Assembly (NCBI RefSeq): GCF_902148845.1
Contig: NC_043758.1
Location: forward strand, 2,453,579 to 2,517,578
Direction of reading: 5' to 3'
From: Salarias fasciatus
Lineage: Eukaryota > Chordata > Actinopteri > Blenniiformes > Blenniidae
Length of the DNA stretch: 64,000 nucleotides
Made by a program: the position numbers and the translations under genes. The notes beneath the pieces were generated by a model. The model had not been told where the DNA came from. It saw nothing but the letters and a program-made list of their open reading frames with translations, and did not search any database. This document shows, piece by piece, positions 10,074 to 38,327 of this stretch; within the stretch, counting starts at the first letter, position 1; every line of letters begins with the position of its first letter.

Positions 10074-12598
10074 ATGGCGACGGCGGGTTCCGCCGAGCGG
10101 CCCGGCAGCCCGGTCCGACCCGGAGCGGGTCCGGCGGGGTCCGGAGCGGGGCCCAGAGCCGGGTCCCGGTCCCGGTCGCGGTCGCGGTCCGGGCCGCCGC
10201 CGGGGGCAGAGGACGGACCGGACCGCTGCGCTCCGTCCGGCGGCGGCGGCTCGGCCCGCGGACACCCGGCCCACAGACACTCCGATGGGGAGCGGCTCCG
10301 CAGGAGGAGCGACCCCGAGAGGAGCAGCAGCAGGCCGGCCCGGAGGGACGGAGACTGCCGCAGAGGTCGGTGCTGGGACCGGGAGAGAGGGACCGGCGCT
10401 CGGCCGCCGCCCGAACACCGCTCAGACAAACCAGAACCAGAACCTCCGCTAAAAACTGATCATATGAAGGGAGACTGTTCTAAGACCGCTAAGAGTTAAT
10501 ATCACATCCAGACAAAGTTAAAGTTAAAGATTCTCAGCAGTTTGAAGAAAGCTCCGAGCGGAGGAGGACTAGTCCGGACTTGTCCTGCTGGAGGACTTTG
10601 GACTACCAGTTACTTTCGTACTCGTACCAGTACTCTCATTCTAATGCGTCTCTACTGTGATTCCTCAGTATGAATCCTGTTTTTATGGATGTGAATCTGT
10701 TGAGAAGTTTTTGTTCTCTGTGAGTTAATTGATCCCTTCTCCTCCTCTGGTCCTCCTCTGGTCCTCCTCTGGTTCCTCCCTGGTGTCTCCTCAGACCTCT
10801 TCGTCTCTCCAGCTCTGATCAACAAGTCTTCAGACCCGTTTCCAGGAAAACTCAAGGTCAGTCCAAAAAGTCCTGAAAGCTCCGACTCACTGGGTCAGAA
10901 CCAGCACCAGACCAGGTCTGACAGCAGAAACCGGTCTGAACCAGTCTGAACCCAGCTGCCGATTGGACAACCCGTCTGTGTGGTGGCAGGTTTCTGCGAG
11001 GATCAATCAGACCCTCTGAGTTTGTGTGTGTGTGTGTGTGTGTGTCCGTGTGTGTGTCTGTGTGTTGGCGGCAGGGCGAGGACAGAGACGAGTCGAGGAG
11101 GAAGAATTCTGAGTTTGGATGGACGCGGCGCGACGACGAGCCGGTGAGTGTCGACCAATCGCGGCTGAGGATTCCCGGAGGGGGGCGGAGAGCTGACCTC
11201 TGCTGCGTTCAGGGCGTCCTGTCGGACTCGGAGAACGAGGAGCCAATCAGCCGCCAGATCAGGAACATCTCGAGCTTCATCAGGAGGACCAAGAACTCCT
11301 CGTCCCTCCTCGCCGTGTGAGTCCTCGCTCCGCCGCGCACACTGTCCGCGGGCTGACCTCTGACCTCTGACCCCTGACCCGTTTCTCCCTCAGCGGCTGT
11401 CAGAGGAGTCGCAGCTGCACCGACCCGGTGGAGGACCGGGGGGGAAAGCTGAAGGCGGCGGTCCTGCCGGCGGCCATGATGGAGCGGGTAGGCTCCGGTG
11501 TTTTCGCTGAAAATGCGCCGACTCCGTCTCCATGGAAACGGGCCTGAGTTCCGTCTGTCCTTGCAGGTGGGAATCAGCCACAGCTTCGCCGCCGGCATCC
11601 TGCTGTCGTCGGAGAACAGCCGCTCCGTGTCGGCGCCCACCGTGGCCCCGGAGCGGCGGCCGGCCTGGCGGGCGGTGCTGACCCCGTCCACGCCGCCCGT
11701 CCTGCCGCCGCCGCGGCCCGAGCGCTCCATCAGCCCCGAGAGCAACGACAGCATCTCGGAGGAGCTCAACCACTTCAAGCCCATCGTGTGCTCGCCGTGC
11801 ACGCCGCCCAAGCGGCTGCCGGACGGCCGCCTGGTGGAGCCCACCATCGTCAAGTCGACGCCGCGGAACCTGACGCGCGGCCTGCAGAAGGCCACCAGCT
11901 ACGAGGCCAGCCCCGCCGTGCTGCAGAAGTGGCGGCAGATCGAGCTGGACCGCCAGAGCCTGAAGGTCAGCTCCCGGTCCACGCTCACCAGCCCCGTGTC
12001 CGAGCTCCACGCCCGCGCCAACGGCGGCGAGGACGGCGCCAGGGCCCGGCCGTCCGCCAACAAGAGGCGGCTGCTGTTCGAGCCTCCGGACGCCGACGGC
12101 CTCCAGAGGCAGTCGGTGAAGATCCGCGTCCCCGCCGTGCGCTACGGCGCCGCCGCCCCCAGGCCCGGCCCGGACCTGGAGGCCGGCGTGGGCGGCGCCG
12201 AGCCCTGCGGCGTGGGGGCGCTGTTCTCGCCGCTGTCCAAGAACTCTGGTTTCCAGTTGTGTAAGTTAGTGCCAAAGGACTCGCAGAGTCCCCAGAAGGA
12301 TCCGGGCGACAGTAGCATCCACAACCAGTCTACCTCCAGGAGGGGCAAGAAGAGGAAGCAGAAGACCAAACACCTGGACCCGGGCGCCGCCGCCGCCGCC
12401 CGCGACGCCCGGCAGCTGCAGCAGGAGCGGCAGGACCGGGCGCTGGCGCTCCGGCTGCAGAGACAGTTCGACCTGGAGAACCAGAGCGCCCCCCGCAGGC
12501 GGAGCCCCGACGCCTACTGCCTGCGCTCCTGGATGTCCAGTCAGAACCGCAGGAGGCGTGGCCTCCGCAGCTCCCGGCGAATCGGCAAGAAGCTGTGA
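10074..12598 (+). CDS. rnf169: RNF169-like DNA-damage ubiquitin reader; RING finger not found, 6 exons
   Basis: Exons: 10074-10365, 10795-10856, 11075-11143, 11213-11316, 11394-11487, 11567-12598; phases close to 550 aa (human about 708). Human RNF169 binds RNF168-ubiquitylated H2A at DNA breaks and competes with 53BP1. Diagnostic matches: LSDSENEEP, RSRSCTD, SISPESNDSISEELNHFKP, VCSPCTPPKRLPDG, STPRNL and TSYEASP. The C-terminal MIU2 helix is around residues 489-511 (core DRALALRLQRQF), followed by an LRM-like basic tail. Exon 1 is a Ser/Arg/Gly/Pro-rich string with only two cysteines, so the C3HC4 RING expected there is absent, and no exon matches the human UMI segment between exons 2 and 3. 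The donor after 10365 (GTCGGT) is weak and is the least certain junction. Exon 6 is very GC-rich. Confidence 0.85.
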
Positions 12599-13348
12599 GG
12601 CGCCGCCGCCGACAAGAAGCGATATATGCAAAGAGACGAGGTTGAATGAACGTGTGAATGTTTTTCTATGAAAACCCAAACACCAGCAGATCACCAAAAA
12701 CTGAGCTCGCTCAGACCCAGCCAGAGCCGCCGCCGCCGCCGCGTCACAAGGTCCTGCGGTCCTGGCTCCAATCGGTGGTCATCCTCCTCCTCCTCCTCCT
12801 CCGGGGATTTCTTGCCACATGGCGCTCCACCGGTCCCGTTTCCAGGAATGAACGGCACACGCCGATGACGTTTTATTCCTCCGCCGCCGCGTTGATTCCG
12901 GTTGTTTCCGTCGTCCAATCAGCACACAGCAAGCTTCATGTCGCGTCCAAAGTTAGAGATTCATGTCGTACAGTATTGGCGGATTGTGAACTTGTAAGAT
13001 TGTTATAATCGCACAGTGAGAAGGAGCCTTACCCCCCCACCTCCCCCCCCCCGCCGCCGCCCCCCGCTCCACCATCCGGACCACTGGCACAGCTGATCAT
13101 GTTTCTGGGTCCTGAAGTTTGGTTCCACCTGGTTTTATCACAAAGACACTAAACTGTGGCCCCGTTTACAGAGAGCCGGCGATGACACCCCGTCTCCATG
13201 GAAACGGTGAGAACACTGTCTCTATGGAGACGGGGGCTCACAGGGTCAGGGTCCCGGATCCCAGGGATGGCCCTGGTTTGGTTCAGGGTCCCTTGCAGAG
13301 CCCGGGCAGAAGAACACTTTGTTTTGCAAGCTGAAGTGATTTATTTCC

Positions 13349-13359
13349 AATAAAATAAA
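13349..13359 (+). terminator. rnf169 polyadenylation signals (two overlapping AATAAA)
   Basis: Two overlapping AATAAA hexamers about 750 bp after the stop codon. The intervening 12599-13348 reads as 3'UTR: CpG-containing, with C-rich runs near 13030, and no gene. Confidence 0.6.
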
Positions 13360-13473
13360 GTCCTGAAAGCTGCTCCTCGGCTCACCGGCCTCTTTCTTCA
13401 CCGTGTCGAGGCGCTGTGGCTCCCGGTCCCGTTCATGGTCCCAGCCTTCATCCTGGTCCCCAGAACCAGAACC

Positions 13474-13837
13474 TTAAAGGAATACTCCGAAGATTTTTGA
13501 CCCACACCCTATCGCTATCATTGAGGTCTGTGTGTATCAAAACGTTATTTTAACGGATTGAAAAGAAAACATGTCTTTTAAAATGTTTTCTAAACATTGG
13601 CATTTACTTCACGTGCTAATACGCCGTCCCCTGGACCACTGGAAAGAAGATTTTGTCCACTTTCGTCAGTCCGGCTCTGTTTCCTATTGACTTCCAGCAA
13701 TTGAGCTAAGCTAACTACGATGCTAACAGCTGGGACCCAGCCACTGGGCGCAGAGACAAAAAAGTTATTTATGAGCTTTTCTAACTTTGTCAATGATAGG
13801 GAAAGGGCGTGGGTCCATCTTCAGAGTATTCCTTTAA
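13474..13837. mobile_element. MITE with TTAA ends (364 bp)
   Basis: Bounded by TTAAAGGAATACTCCGAAGAT and its imperfect inverse ATCTTCAGAGTATTCCTTTAA. TTAA on both sides fits a TTAA-targeting superfamily such as piggyBac or Kolobok. Related sequence recurs at about 42602-42674 plus 43883-44130 and again at 48072-48322, which confirms a dispersed family. No coding capacity. Confidence 0.8.
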
Positions 13838-14224
13838 CACCACACCCACTAATCTGGGTTCACACTCCAAGAAGATTTTCGAACGCAGTCTGTCCCATGA
13901 AAACAGACTGTGATTTAAACTTCTCTACAGATGTCCTGATTTCTGAACTTGATTGAAGTTTTCTTTTTTCTTTTCCCATCATTCCTCCGTACTGGACTGA
14001 GCTGTGGGACCTGTGGGACTTTCAGCTCTCCAAATCACATTTGGGGATTTCACAACAACTTCAAAAATTGTATTTTTTTAATAGCCTTTAGAGTATTTTG
14101 ATTTTTACCTGGAAATATCCTGATTTCCATTCATCCATCCACTAATCCACCCCCATTCATTCATTCATCTATCCATCCAACCAACCAGCCAGCTGCAGTG
14201 CCTGTACCAGCCGATAGGAGTGCT
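13838..14224. other. Intergenic DNA between rnf169 and spcs2
   Basis: No gene seen. 14110-14190 contains CATCCATCCA/ATTCATTC tetranucleotide runs. The rest is unremarkable AT-rich sequence. Confidence 0.5.
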
Positions 14225-14349
14225 GCAGCTATTTAAATACCAGGCCGCTGTGCGTGCTGACGCAGCAGGACTGACGTCGTCCGGCCAGCCAATCAGGAGC
14301 GTCCAGGTCACAGCTGCGGTCAGAGGCGGTAGTGGCAGAAGAAGAAAAG
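14225..14349 (+). promoter_or_regulatory. Putative spcs2 promoter: MARE/ARE-like site, CRE-like site, CCAAT box
   Basis: Upstream of the spcs2 ATG lie TGCTGACGCAGCA at 14255-14267 (differs by one base from the Maf T-MARE palindrome and contains the TGACnnnGC antioxidant-response core), TGACGTCG at 14272-14279 (CRE-like) and CCAAT at 14289-14293. An ATTTAAATA box lies near 14229. These are consensus matches read by eye, not evidence of binding. Confidence 0.5.
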
Positions 14350-15747
14350 ATGGCTGCAGCGAGGAACGGGAAGAGCGGGCTGCTGGAGAAGGTGAGTTTA
14401 TCTCCGGTTAGACCTCTTTCTCTCTGAGATAGTCAGTCTCTGTCTCTTTTTAAACCCGTTTCCTCTGAGTTTTCACGATAAATGCCTGAGTTTCTGCGGG
14501 ACGTTAGGCCACGAAGCCGCAGTTTGTTTTTTTCCGGTTAGCCGCGAAGCTAACGCGAGCGCAGAATGAATAGAAATAAAATTCAGAGTTAAAATTAAAC
14601 ATCGGCGAAGGTTTTGAATCTAATTCCCGTAACTCACGTTGCTCGTTTCCTTTAAATACTTGCAACAATACGAGGAGAAGGTGGCGGGTTTCTGCTGACA
14701 GCTGTCACTACGTGCGTGCGTGTGCGTGTGTGTGTCCTGACGGCTCTGTTCTCTCAGTGGAGGATCGATGAGAAGCCGGTGAAGATCGATAAGTGGGACG
14801 GAGCCGCGGTGAAGAACTCTCTGGACGATGCTGCCAAGAAGGTGAGTGTCAGTTTCCTACCCCAGTCGGGTCCGGGTTCTGCTCCCCGGGTTCTCCCAGC
14901 CGGGTCCATGGGGAGCCGATGGGTCCAGGTTCTGCTCTCCAGGGAACCGGTGGGTCACAGCCAGGTGTTTGTGAAGACAGATGTTCCTCTGGAGACGTTC
15001 AGGAACGTGTCCCTGGTTCCGGCACTGGGGACTTGTCCCCGCCGGTCCCTGCAGGTGTGACCCCGCCGGTGTGTAATGGTTCCGTCCCCCCAGGTTCTCC
15101 TGGAGAAGTACGGCTACGCGGAGAACTTCCGGCTGGTGGACGGACGTCTCCTGATCTGCACCGTCTCCTGCCTCTTCGCCATGCTGGCTCTGGTCTGGGA
15201 CTACCTGCACCCGTTCCCCGAGTCCAGACCGGTCCTGGCCTGCTGTGTCATCTCATATCCTTTAACCACGGAGCCCCCCTGTCCCTGTCTCTGTCCCCCT
15301 CTTCCTGTCCCCACCCCCCTCTGGTTGTCCCTTGACTCGTGTCCTCACCTACTTCATCATGATGGGCGTCCTCACCCTCTACACGTCCTACAAGGAGAAG
15401 AACATCTTCCTGGTGGCTCTGCAGCGGGACCCGGCCGGCATGGACCCGGACCACGTGTGGCAGCTGTCGTCCTCGCTCAAACGGTAGCCGCGCCGCCGCG
15501 GAGCCGGCCCGCCGGGCTAACGGCGCTGACGCCAACGCTAACGGCCGCTGTGTGCCGCAGGTTCGACGACCAGTACTCCCTGCGGGTGTCCTTCACCGAC
15601 GGGAAGTCCCGGGCCTTCCGGGAGGCGGAGTTCACCCGCTCCGTCTCCGCCTTCTTCGACGACCAGGGGACGCTGGTGATGGACCGCTTCGAGAAGAGCG
15701 TCTCCGAACTGCACGACACGCTGGCCTCCGACAAGAAGACCAAATGA
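14350..15747 (+). CDS. spcs2: Signal peptidase complex subunit 2 (SPC25), 5 exons, complete
   Basis: Exons: 14350-14391, 14758-14841, 15094-15254, 15349-15483, 15561-15747; 202 aa against about 226 in human, which has a longer Gly/Ser N-terminus. SPCS2 is a non-catalytic ER-membrane subunit of the signal peptidase complex that contacts the translocon. Conserved blocks include [68 protein letters not shown] and [11 protein letters not shown]. Two membrane spans are predicted at about residues 61-80 and 88-107, with both termini cytosolic in the family. Three introns are GT-AG; intron 3 must be spliced at AT-AC ends to keep the conserved CVISYF junction (listed separately). The start is the first ATG in frame. 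Confidence 0.96.
15255..15348 (+). other. U12-type AT-AC intron in spcs2
   Basis: The exon must join ...GTC ATC TC to C TAC TTC ATC ATG to encode VISYFIM as in the family. The 94-bp interval starts ATATCCTTT, the exact minor-spliceosome 5' consensus, and ends in AC. A branch-site match TCCCTTGAC lies at 15328-15336, with the branch A 13 nt before the intron end, inside the usual U12 range. No GT-AG pair preserves the frame and residues. Confidence 0.9.
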
Positions 15748-16693
15748 GACGCCCGGACACGCCCTCCTCCGCCCGCCTCCGCCCACCTCCACCCAGCGGC
15801 TGCCTTTCCAACAGAACCCATTGACCCTGAACACATCACTCACTCTGGGGGAGCAGAAGGGGCGGGACTTCCTGTCCAGGATGCTCTGCAGGCTGAACGA
15901 TGCGTTCGGGTGTCACTCCGTCGGTTACTCCATCTGGCATCAGCCGTGTTCACAGAACTCATGTTCGATTCCCGTGTTCATGCTGAGGGCGGGGCCACGA
16001 GGACCAATCGGATTGGGGGAGGGGCTTCAGAAGCTCCGCCCTCAAGATAATAGCGTGAAAAGAATGTCCCAGAACAGAGCAAACCGATTATCTGTCAGGA
16101 AGCCCTCCTGCTGTCAGGAGGCGGGGCTTCTCGTGCCTGTCAGCTTCTGATTGGTGGATTCAGTCTGGTGTGAAGAGTCATCAGAGAATTTACCAAGGGA
16201 GCAGAAAATCCTGCTCTTCCTCCACGCTTCATCTTCTCTTCTCTTCTCCTCTTGCTCTTTATCTCCTCTTCCTCCACTCTTCACCTCCTCTCCTCTTCTT
16301 CTTTTTCTCCTCCTCTTCCTCCACTCTTCACCTCCTCTCCCTCTTGTTCTTCCCTGTTAAAGGAATTTTGTGATTTGACAATCTGGACAGTTGAAAGGTC
16401 AAATTGTAGGTCAGTGGGCGGAGTCACGTGATGAGGTCACACAGGTGAAGCCCCTCCCCTCCAGCTGTGATTGACCTGTGTGACCCCTCCGTTCCAGCTC
16501 CACGGTTCATTTTAGTGATTTTTTTTTTCTTCCCATCTTTTTTTCATGTTGTCTTCAAAACTTTGATTTTAATTGAAAAGTTTTTTTGTGTCCAGGATTG
16601 TCTCCCTGCTCTGTCGGGGCAGCTGGGCTGTTCTGCCCCGCTCTTGGGGCAGTTTTTGAAGTTATTTTGTTTGTTTTTTTATTGTTTGAAAGT

Positions 16694-16699
16694 ATTAAA
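16694..16699 (+). terminator. spcs2 polyadenylation signal (ATTAAA)
   Basis: ATTAAA about 950 bp past the stop codon, preceded by T-rich sequence from 16505 and followed by an A-run. 15748-16693 reads as 3'UTR and includes a pyrimidine minisatellite (CTCCTCTTCCTCCACTCTTCA) at about 16210-16355. Confidence 0.5.
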
Positions 16700-17224
16700 A
16701 AAAGTTCAACAGAGAACAACTGAGTCCTGAACTTCACTCAGTCCACTAACCAGACCCAGACCCAGGACCAGGAGTCCAGTGAGGGAAGGGAGAACCTGCA
16801 GATCACACCTTCACACAGCGCCCCCCTGTGGACGGAATATCACCCTGCAGGGGCGTAGCTGGGCTCTTCCACCAGGGGGCGCCGTCTGCCTGCAGACTGA
16901 CAAGTGGCGTCCAGGTGGAGGAAAACTGAAGCAGGGAGGAGGAGGGGGGTCCAGACTAATCCACCTGGGAGCGTCTGAAGAGGTTCGAATCCTGAAAACT
17001 TCATCAGCTGCTTTTAATCTGAGGTTTCATTGAAACTTTAAAACTGAGTGGGGAAAAAAACCCGGATTAGAGGCTCAGAGCTGCTCCAGATCTGACTGTA
17101 TCCGTGATTGATAAGTCGGGGGCGGGGCCTGCTGGCCGGGGGCGGGGCCTCTGCTGCTGTTGTGTGTGTGTGTCAGAAAGGATCATTGTGTTTGTGTGCG
17201 TGAGTGTGAGGCAGGCAGAGGGAC
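16700..17224. other. Intergenic/abcg1 upstream sequence
   Basis: Between the spcs2 polyA signal and the abcg1 start codon. Contains two GGGGGCGGGGCCT boxes near 17119 and 17140 (GC-box/Sp1-like) and a short TGTGTG run at 17160. Whether abcg1 has upstream 5'UTR exons here cannot be told from sequence alone. Confidence 0.4.
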
Positions 17225-35063
<17,839 letters not shown>

Positions 35064-35405
35064 ACCCGAACTAGGCCAGGGAACAGGTCCTGGATCTGGA
35101 CTGGTTGGAAATGTTTGGACGTCACAGCGCTGGTTGTAGCGTATAGCCTCGTAGGTCTGAAGAGAAGATGATCTGTGGTTCTACAGATCCGTCAGAACCA
35201 GGAGCGGGTCTCCTGGTTCCCGGTCTCCTGGCTTCTGGAGTGTTCATTGTGCCACCAGCTGATGAGGAGACGCTTTATGACCCGAGTAGAACCGGACTCC
35301 TAAAAATCAAACCAGTGAATCTGGTTGGAGTTTTTGAAGCGTCTGAAGACGTTTAAGCAGATGTAGAGACAGCATCTTCACTTTGAGGGTGGAGGAATTC
35401 TCCTG

Positions 35406-35411
35406 AATAAA
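35406..35411 (+). terminator. abcg1 polyadenylation signal candidate (AATAAA)
   Basis: AATAAA about 340 bp after the abcg1 stop codon, the first on this strand. A more distal site is possible. Confidence 0.45.
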
Positions 35412-37370
35412 AACAGATGATCAATGACTTCTTCAATCCCTTTAATTGATTTAATTGACTGTCTGACACCATCGAAAAGCCACATGTTACCATTTGTGTG
35501 CAACACACACACAGACACACACTTCGGCGTCTTTCTCTGTGAAAACATTTGTAGATGACTTTGCTGTTTTTAGTCTTCATCCTCGTCTCTGTTGTCCTTC
35601 GTCCTTCCTCATCCTCGTCTCTGTCCTCGTCTCCGTCACGTTGGGTGAAGTTGCATCAGCCGTGTCTGTAATGGCGTCCCAGCGGTCACACTTTCCTCAC
35701 ATCAGCAACTCTTTCCAGTAATTCCCTCTGAAGCAAATTATTCAGCATTGAGCTGGAAGGCTGGGAGCTCCGATACTCCTCCGGGGGGTGGGGGTTGGTA
35801 ATGACCCCCTCACCCCCACAGGACCGAGCCACGCCAGCAGCTCATTAGAGGCCAGCCCCGCGGCGGAGGTCATTATCGCCCTGATGTAAAGTTTTGCTTT
35901 TCGATCCTTCATCGTGTCGTTTTGTCAAGCAGCTCGGATCAAACTTATGCTAAGCTCCAGTTTGCAGCCGGTCCACTCGGGGCTTTCAGAAAGAATCAGA
36001 GCGCTGATCCTGAACACAGTCCGGGGTTCTGGTTCTGGTGCTGGTTCTGATTGGGTCTCCATAGTTTCTGAGAGGAAACGTTGCTCTCAGCTCTCACTGT
36101 CGATCACATTCACCCACTCACACTCACATTCACACATCTGCTGTGCAGGAGCTCAGGCCGTCCACTGGGGGCAGTGTCTTGCTCAAGGACACCTTCGGTA
36201 CGTGGACAGACAGGAAGATGGGGAATTGGACCAACAACCTTCCCTCTCTACCCACTGAGGGGCAGTCGCTTCGGGATTCTAAACATTAGCAATGGAGAAC
36301 ACGGACATTCACATGGACAGAACACCGAGTGGGATTGTTGTTACGGCGACTGTCAACTCTAAAACTGCCAAGTCCAGGAGAATCTGGACTGAGACCAGGA
36401 CCAGGAGAATGTGGACTGGGATCTTGATACTCTGGAGGAAAACATTGTTCATCTTTACAAAGAGATGGAGTTGGAACGTTTTCAATAAATCTTGCCCGTT
36501 TCCATGATGACAGAGCCGAGGCGCTGCCAAAGCGCCGTTCTCCACAGACCCCACAACAGTTTTGGGTTTTCACTTGTCGTTTAATCGGAGCCTCAGTTTC
36601 TAAAATAACACAACAAATTCCAACATCTCCGACACTTTTACCTCAAGCAGGACGTGGTTAGCGCCACTGGTTCATCGATTCAAGAAAGATCCATTTTAGA
36701 AGAATGAAATCAGCTGAACATGACCTGGACCTGATCGGGTCATCTGGGTGTTTGTTCTGCATGATGATGATTTTTTCTTATCATTTAAAGTAATAGAAGT
36801 AATGATGATGATGAACAGCAGAGGTGGGGGTGGAGAGGGTGAAGGTGGGGATTTCTGGTGATTTGGGTCTGAGTTGGAGTGGTTCTTGGCAGTTCTTAGA
36901 TGGGTTTCTAGGGGTTTGGGTCTGAGTTGGAGTGGTTCTTGGTGGTTCTTGGGGTAATAGGGGTTTGGGTGCGAATTTGAGTGGTTCTTGGAGGTTCTCG
37001 AGGGGGTGTTTATAGGGGTTTGGGTTTGGGTTGAAGTGGTTCTTAATGGTTCTGGGGGGTTTATAGGGGGTTGGGTCTGAGCTGGAGTAGTTCTTGGCGG
37101 TTCTGGGGAGTTTTTAGGGGTTTTGGTCTGACTTGGAGTGGTTCTTGGAGGTTCTTGGAGGATCCTGGGGCTTTGGGAATGAGTGTTAGTCCCTGAGCTC
37201 CTCCTGTCGAGTATAAATCAGCTGAGAGAGAGAGAGGAGCTCTGATGTGGCTCATCGGGCTGCGGTGGGACCGCAGTGTGATGAGAACTCATGAGGACTG
37301 ATGCTGAACTCTGTGTTCTGTGTCTGGTTCCACTGAGCTCCAGTCCCTGCTGCTGTTCTCGCCTCGCATC
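35412..37370. other. Intergenic DNA between abcg1 and the olfactory receptor cluster
   Basis: No gene seen. 36100-36262 carries a dispersed fish repeat (GTGTCTTGCTCAAGGACACC core, followed by CTACCCACTGAGG). 36840-37150 is a degenerate minisatellite of about 60-bp units with GGTTTGGGTCTGAGTTGGAG and GGTTCTTGGCGGTTCT. 36300-36480 has repeated ACCAGGAGAATCTGGACTG units. Confidence 0.6.
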
Positions 37371-38327
37371 ATGTCAAACTTCACTGTGTCTTACTTCATT
37401 CTGGGAGCTTATCTGAATGTTGGGAACCTGCGGTACTTCTTCTTCCTGGTCACCGCTCTCCTTTATATGTCGGTTCTGTTCGTCAACATGTCTCTGATCG
37501 TGGTGATCTGTGTGAACAGAACCCTTCATGAGCCCATGTACCTGTTCCTGGTCAGCCTGTTTGTCAACGAGCTGTACGGCAGCAGCGGCCTGTTCCCGCT
37601 GCTCCTGGTCCAGATCCTGTCGGACTCTCATACCGTGTCGGCGCCGCTCTGCTTCCTGCAGATCTTCTGTCTCTACACCTACGGCAGCGTGGAGTTCCTG
37701 AACCTGGCCGTCATGTCGTACGACCGCTACCTGGCCATCTGCCGGCCGCTGCGGTACGGCCGCTTGATGACGCTCCACAAGGCGCTGGTCCTGAGCGTGG
37801 CCGTCTGGCTGTACTCCTTCTTAAAGTTCCTCATCCCGTTGTTTCTGAACCTGCGCCTGCTGCGCTGTGGGAACGTCATCCCCAGTCTGTACTGTCACAA
37901 CTACCTGGTGGCTCGTCTGGCCTGTTCGGACAACCGGGTCAACAACATCTACGGGCTGTTCGGCATCGTCCTGACCGTGCTGGTGCCGCTGCTCCCCATC
38001 GTCTTCTCCTACGCCGAGATCCTGAAGGTGTGTTTCGGCGGCTCGGAGCAGACGAGGCAGAAGGCGCTGAGCACCTGCACGCCTCACCTGGTGTCGCTGC
38101 TCAACTTCTCCTTCGGCTGCTGCTTCGAGATCCTGCAGAGCCGCTTCGACATGAGCCACGTCCCCGGCGCGCTGCGCGTCCTGCTGTCGCTCTACTTCCT
38201 GCTCATGCAGCCGCTGCTGACGCCCGTCCTCTACGGCATGCAGATGTCCAAAATACGCAAGATCTACAGAACCACCTTCATTCACACAGACGTTCTGCAG
38301 AGCAGTCTCTCCAAACCGTCTTCCTGA
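37371..38327 (+). CDS. Odorant (olfactory) receptor, single exon, intact
   Basis: 318-aa seven-helix receptor in one uninterrupted frame. N-glycosylation site NFT at residue 3; TM1-loop VNRTLHEPMYLFL; Cys in APLCFLQ (residue 94, the conserved extracellular disulphide); MSYDRYLAICRPL at 115-127 as the DRY-equivalent; KALSTCTPHL before TM6; PVLYGMQMSKIRK at the TM7 end. All are hallmarks of teleost type-1 odorant receptors, which act in cilia of olfactory neurons through Golf. The start is the ATG at 37371, which gives the usual short glycosylated N-terminus; an upstream in-frame GTG at 37320 is ignored. Close to the gene at 40614, sharing long identical stretches in TM2-TM3 and TM6-TM7. Subfamily (possibly delta) not certain. 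Confidence 0.95.
   Translation: MSNFTVSYFILGAYLNVGNLRYFFFLVTALLYMSVLFVNMSLIVVICVNRTLHEPMYLFLVSLFVNELYGSSGLFPLLLVQILSDSHTVSAPLCFLQIFCLYTYGSVEFLNLAVMSYDRYLAICRPLRYGRLMTLHKALVLSVAVWLYSFLKFLIPLFLNLRLLRCGNVIPSLYCHNYLVARLACSDNRVNNIYGLFGIVLTVLVPLLPIVFSYAEILKVCFGGSEQTRQKALSTCTPHLVSLLNFSFGCCFEILQSRFDMSHVPGALRVLLSLYFLLMQPLLTPVLYGMQMSKIRKIYRTTFIHTDVLQSSLSKPSS

Noticed and set aside
11788-12264. 158-codon alternative frame in rnf169 exon 6
   Set aside because: Very GC-rich exon lacks stops in several frames; the conserved RNF169 motifs are all in the other frame.
36100-36262. Possible exon or ncRNA near 36.1-36.3 kb
   Set aside because: Matches a common dispersed fish repeat style (TCTTGCTCAAGGACACC); no splice-compatible coding sequence.
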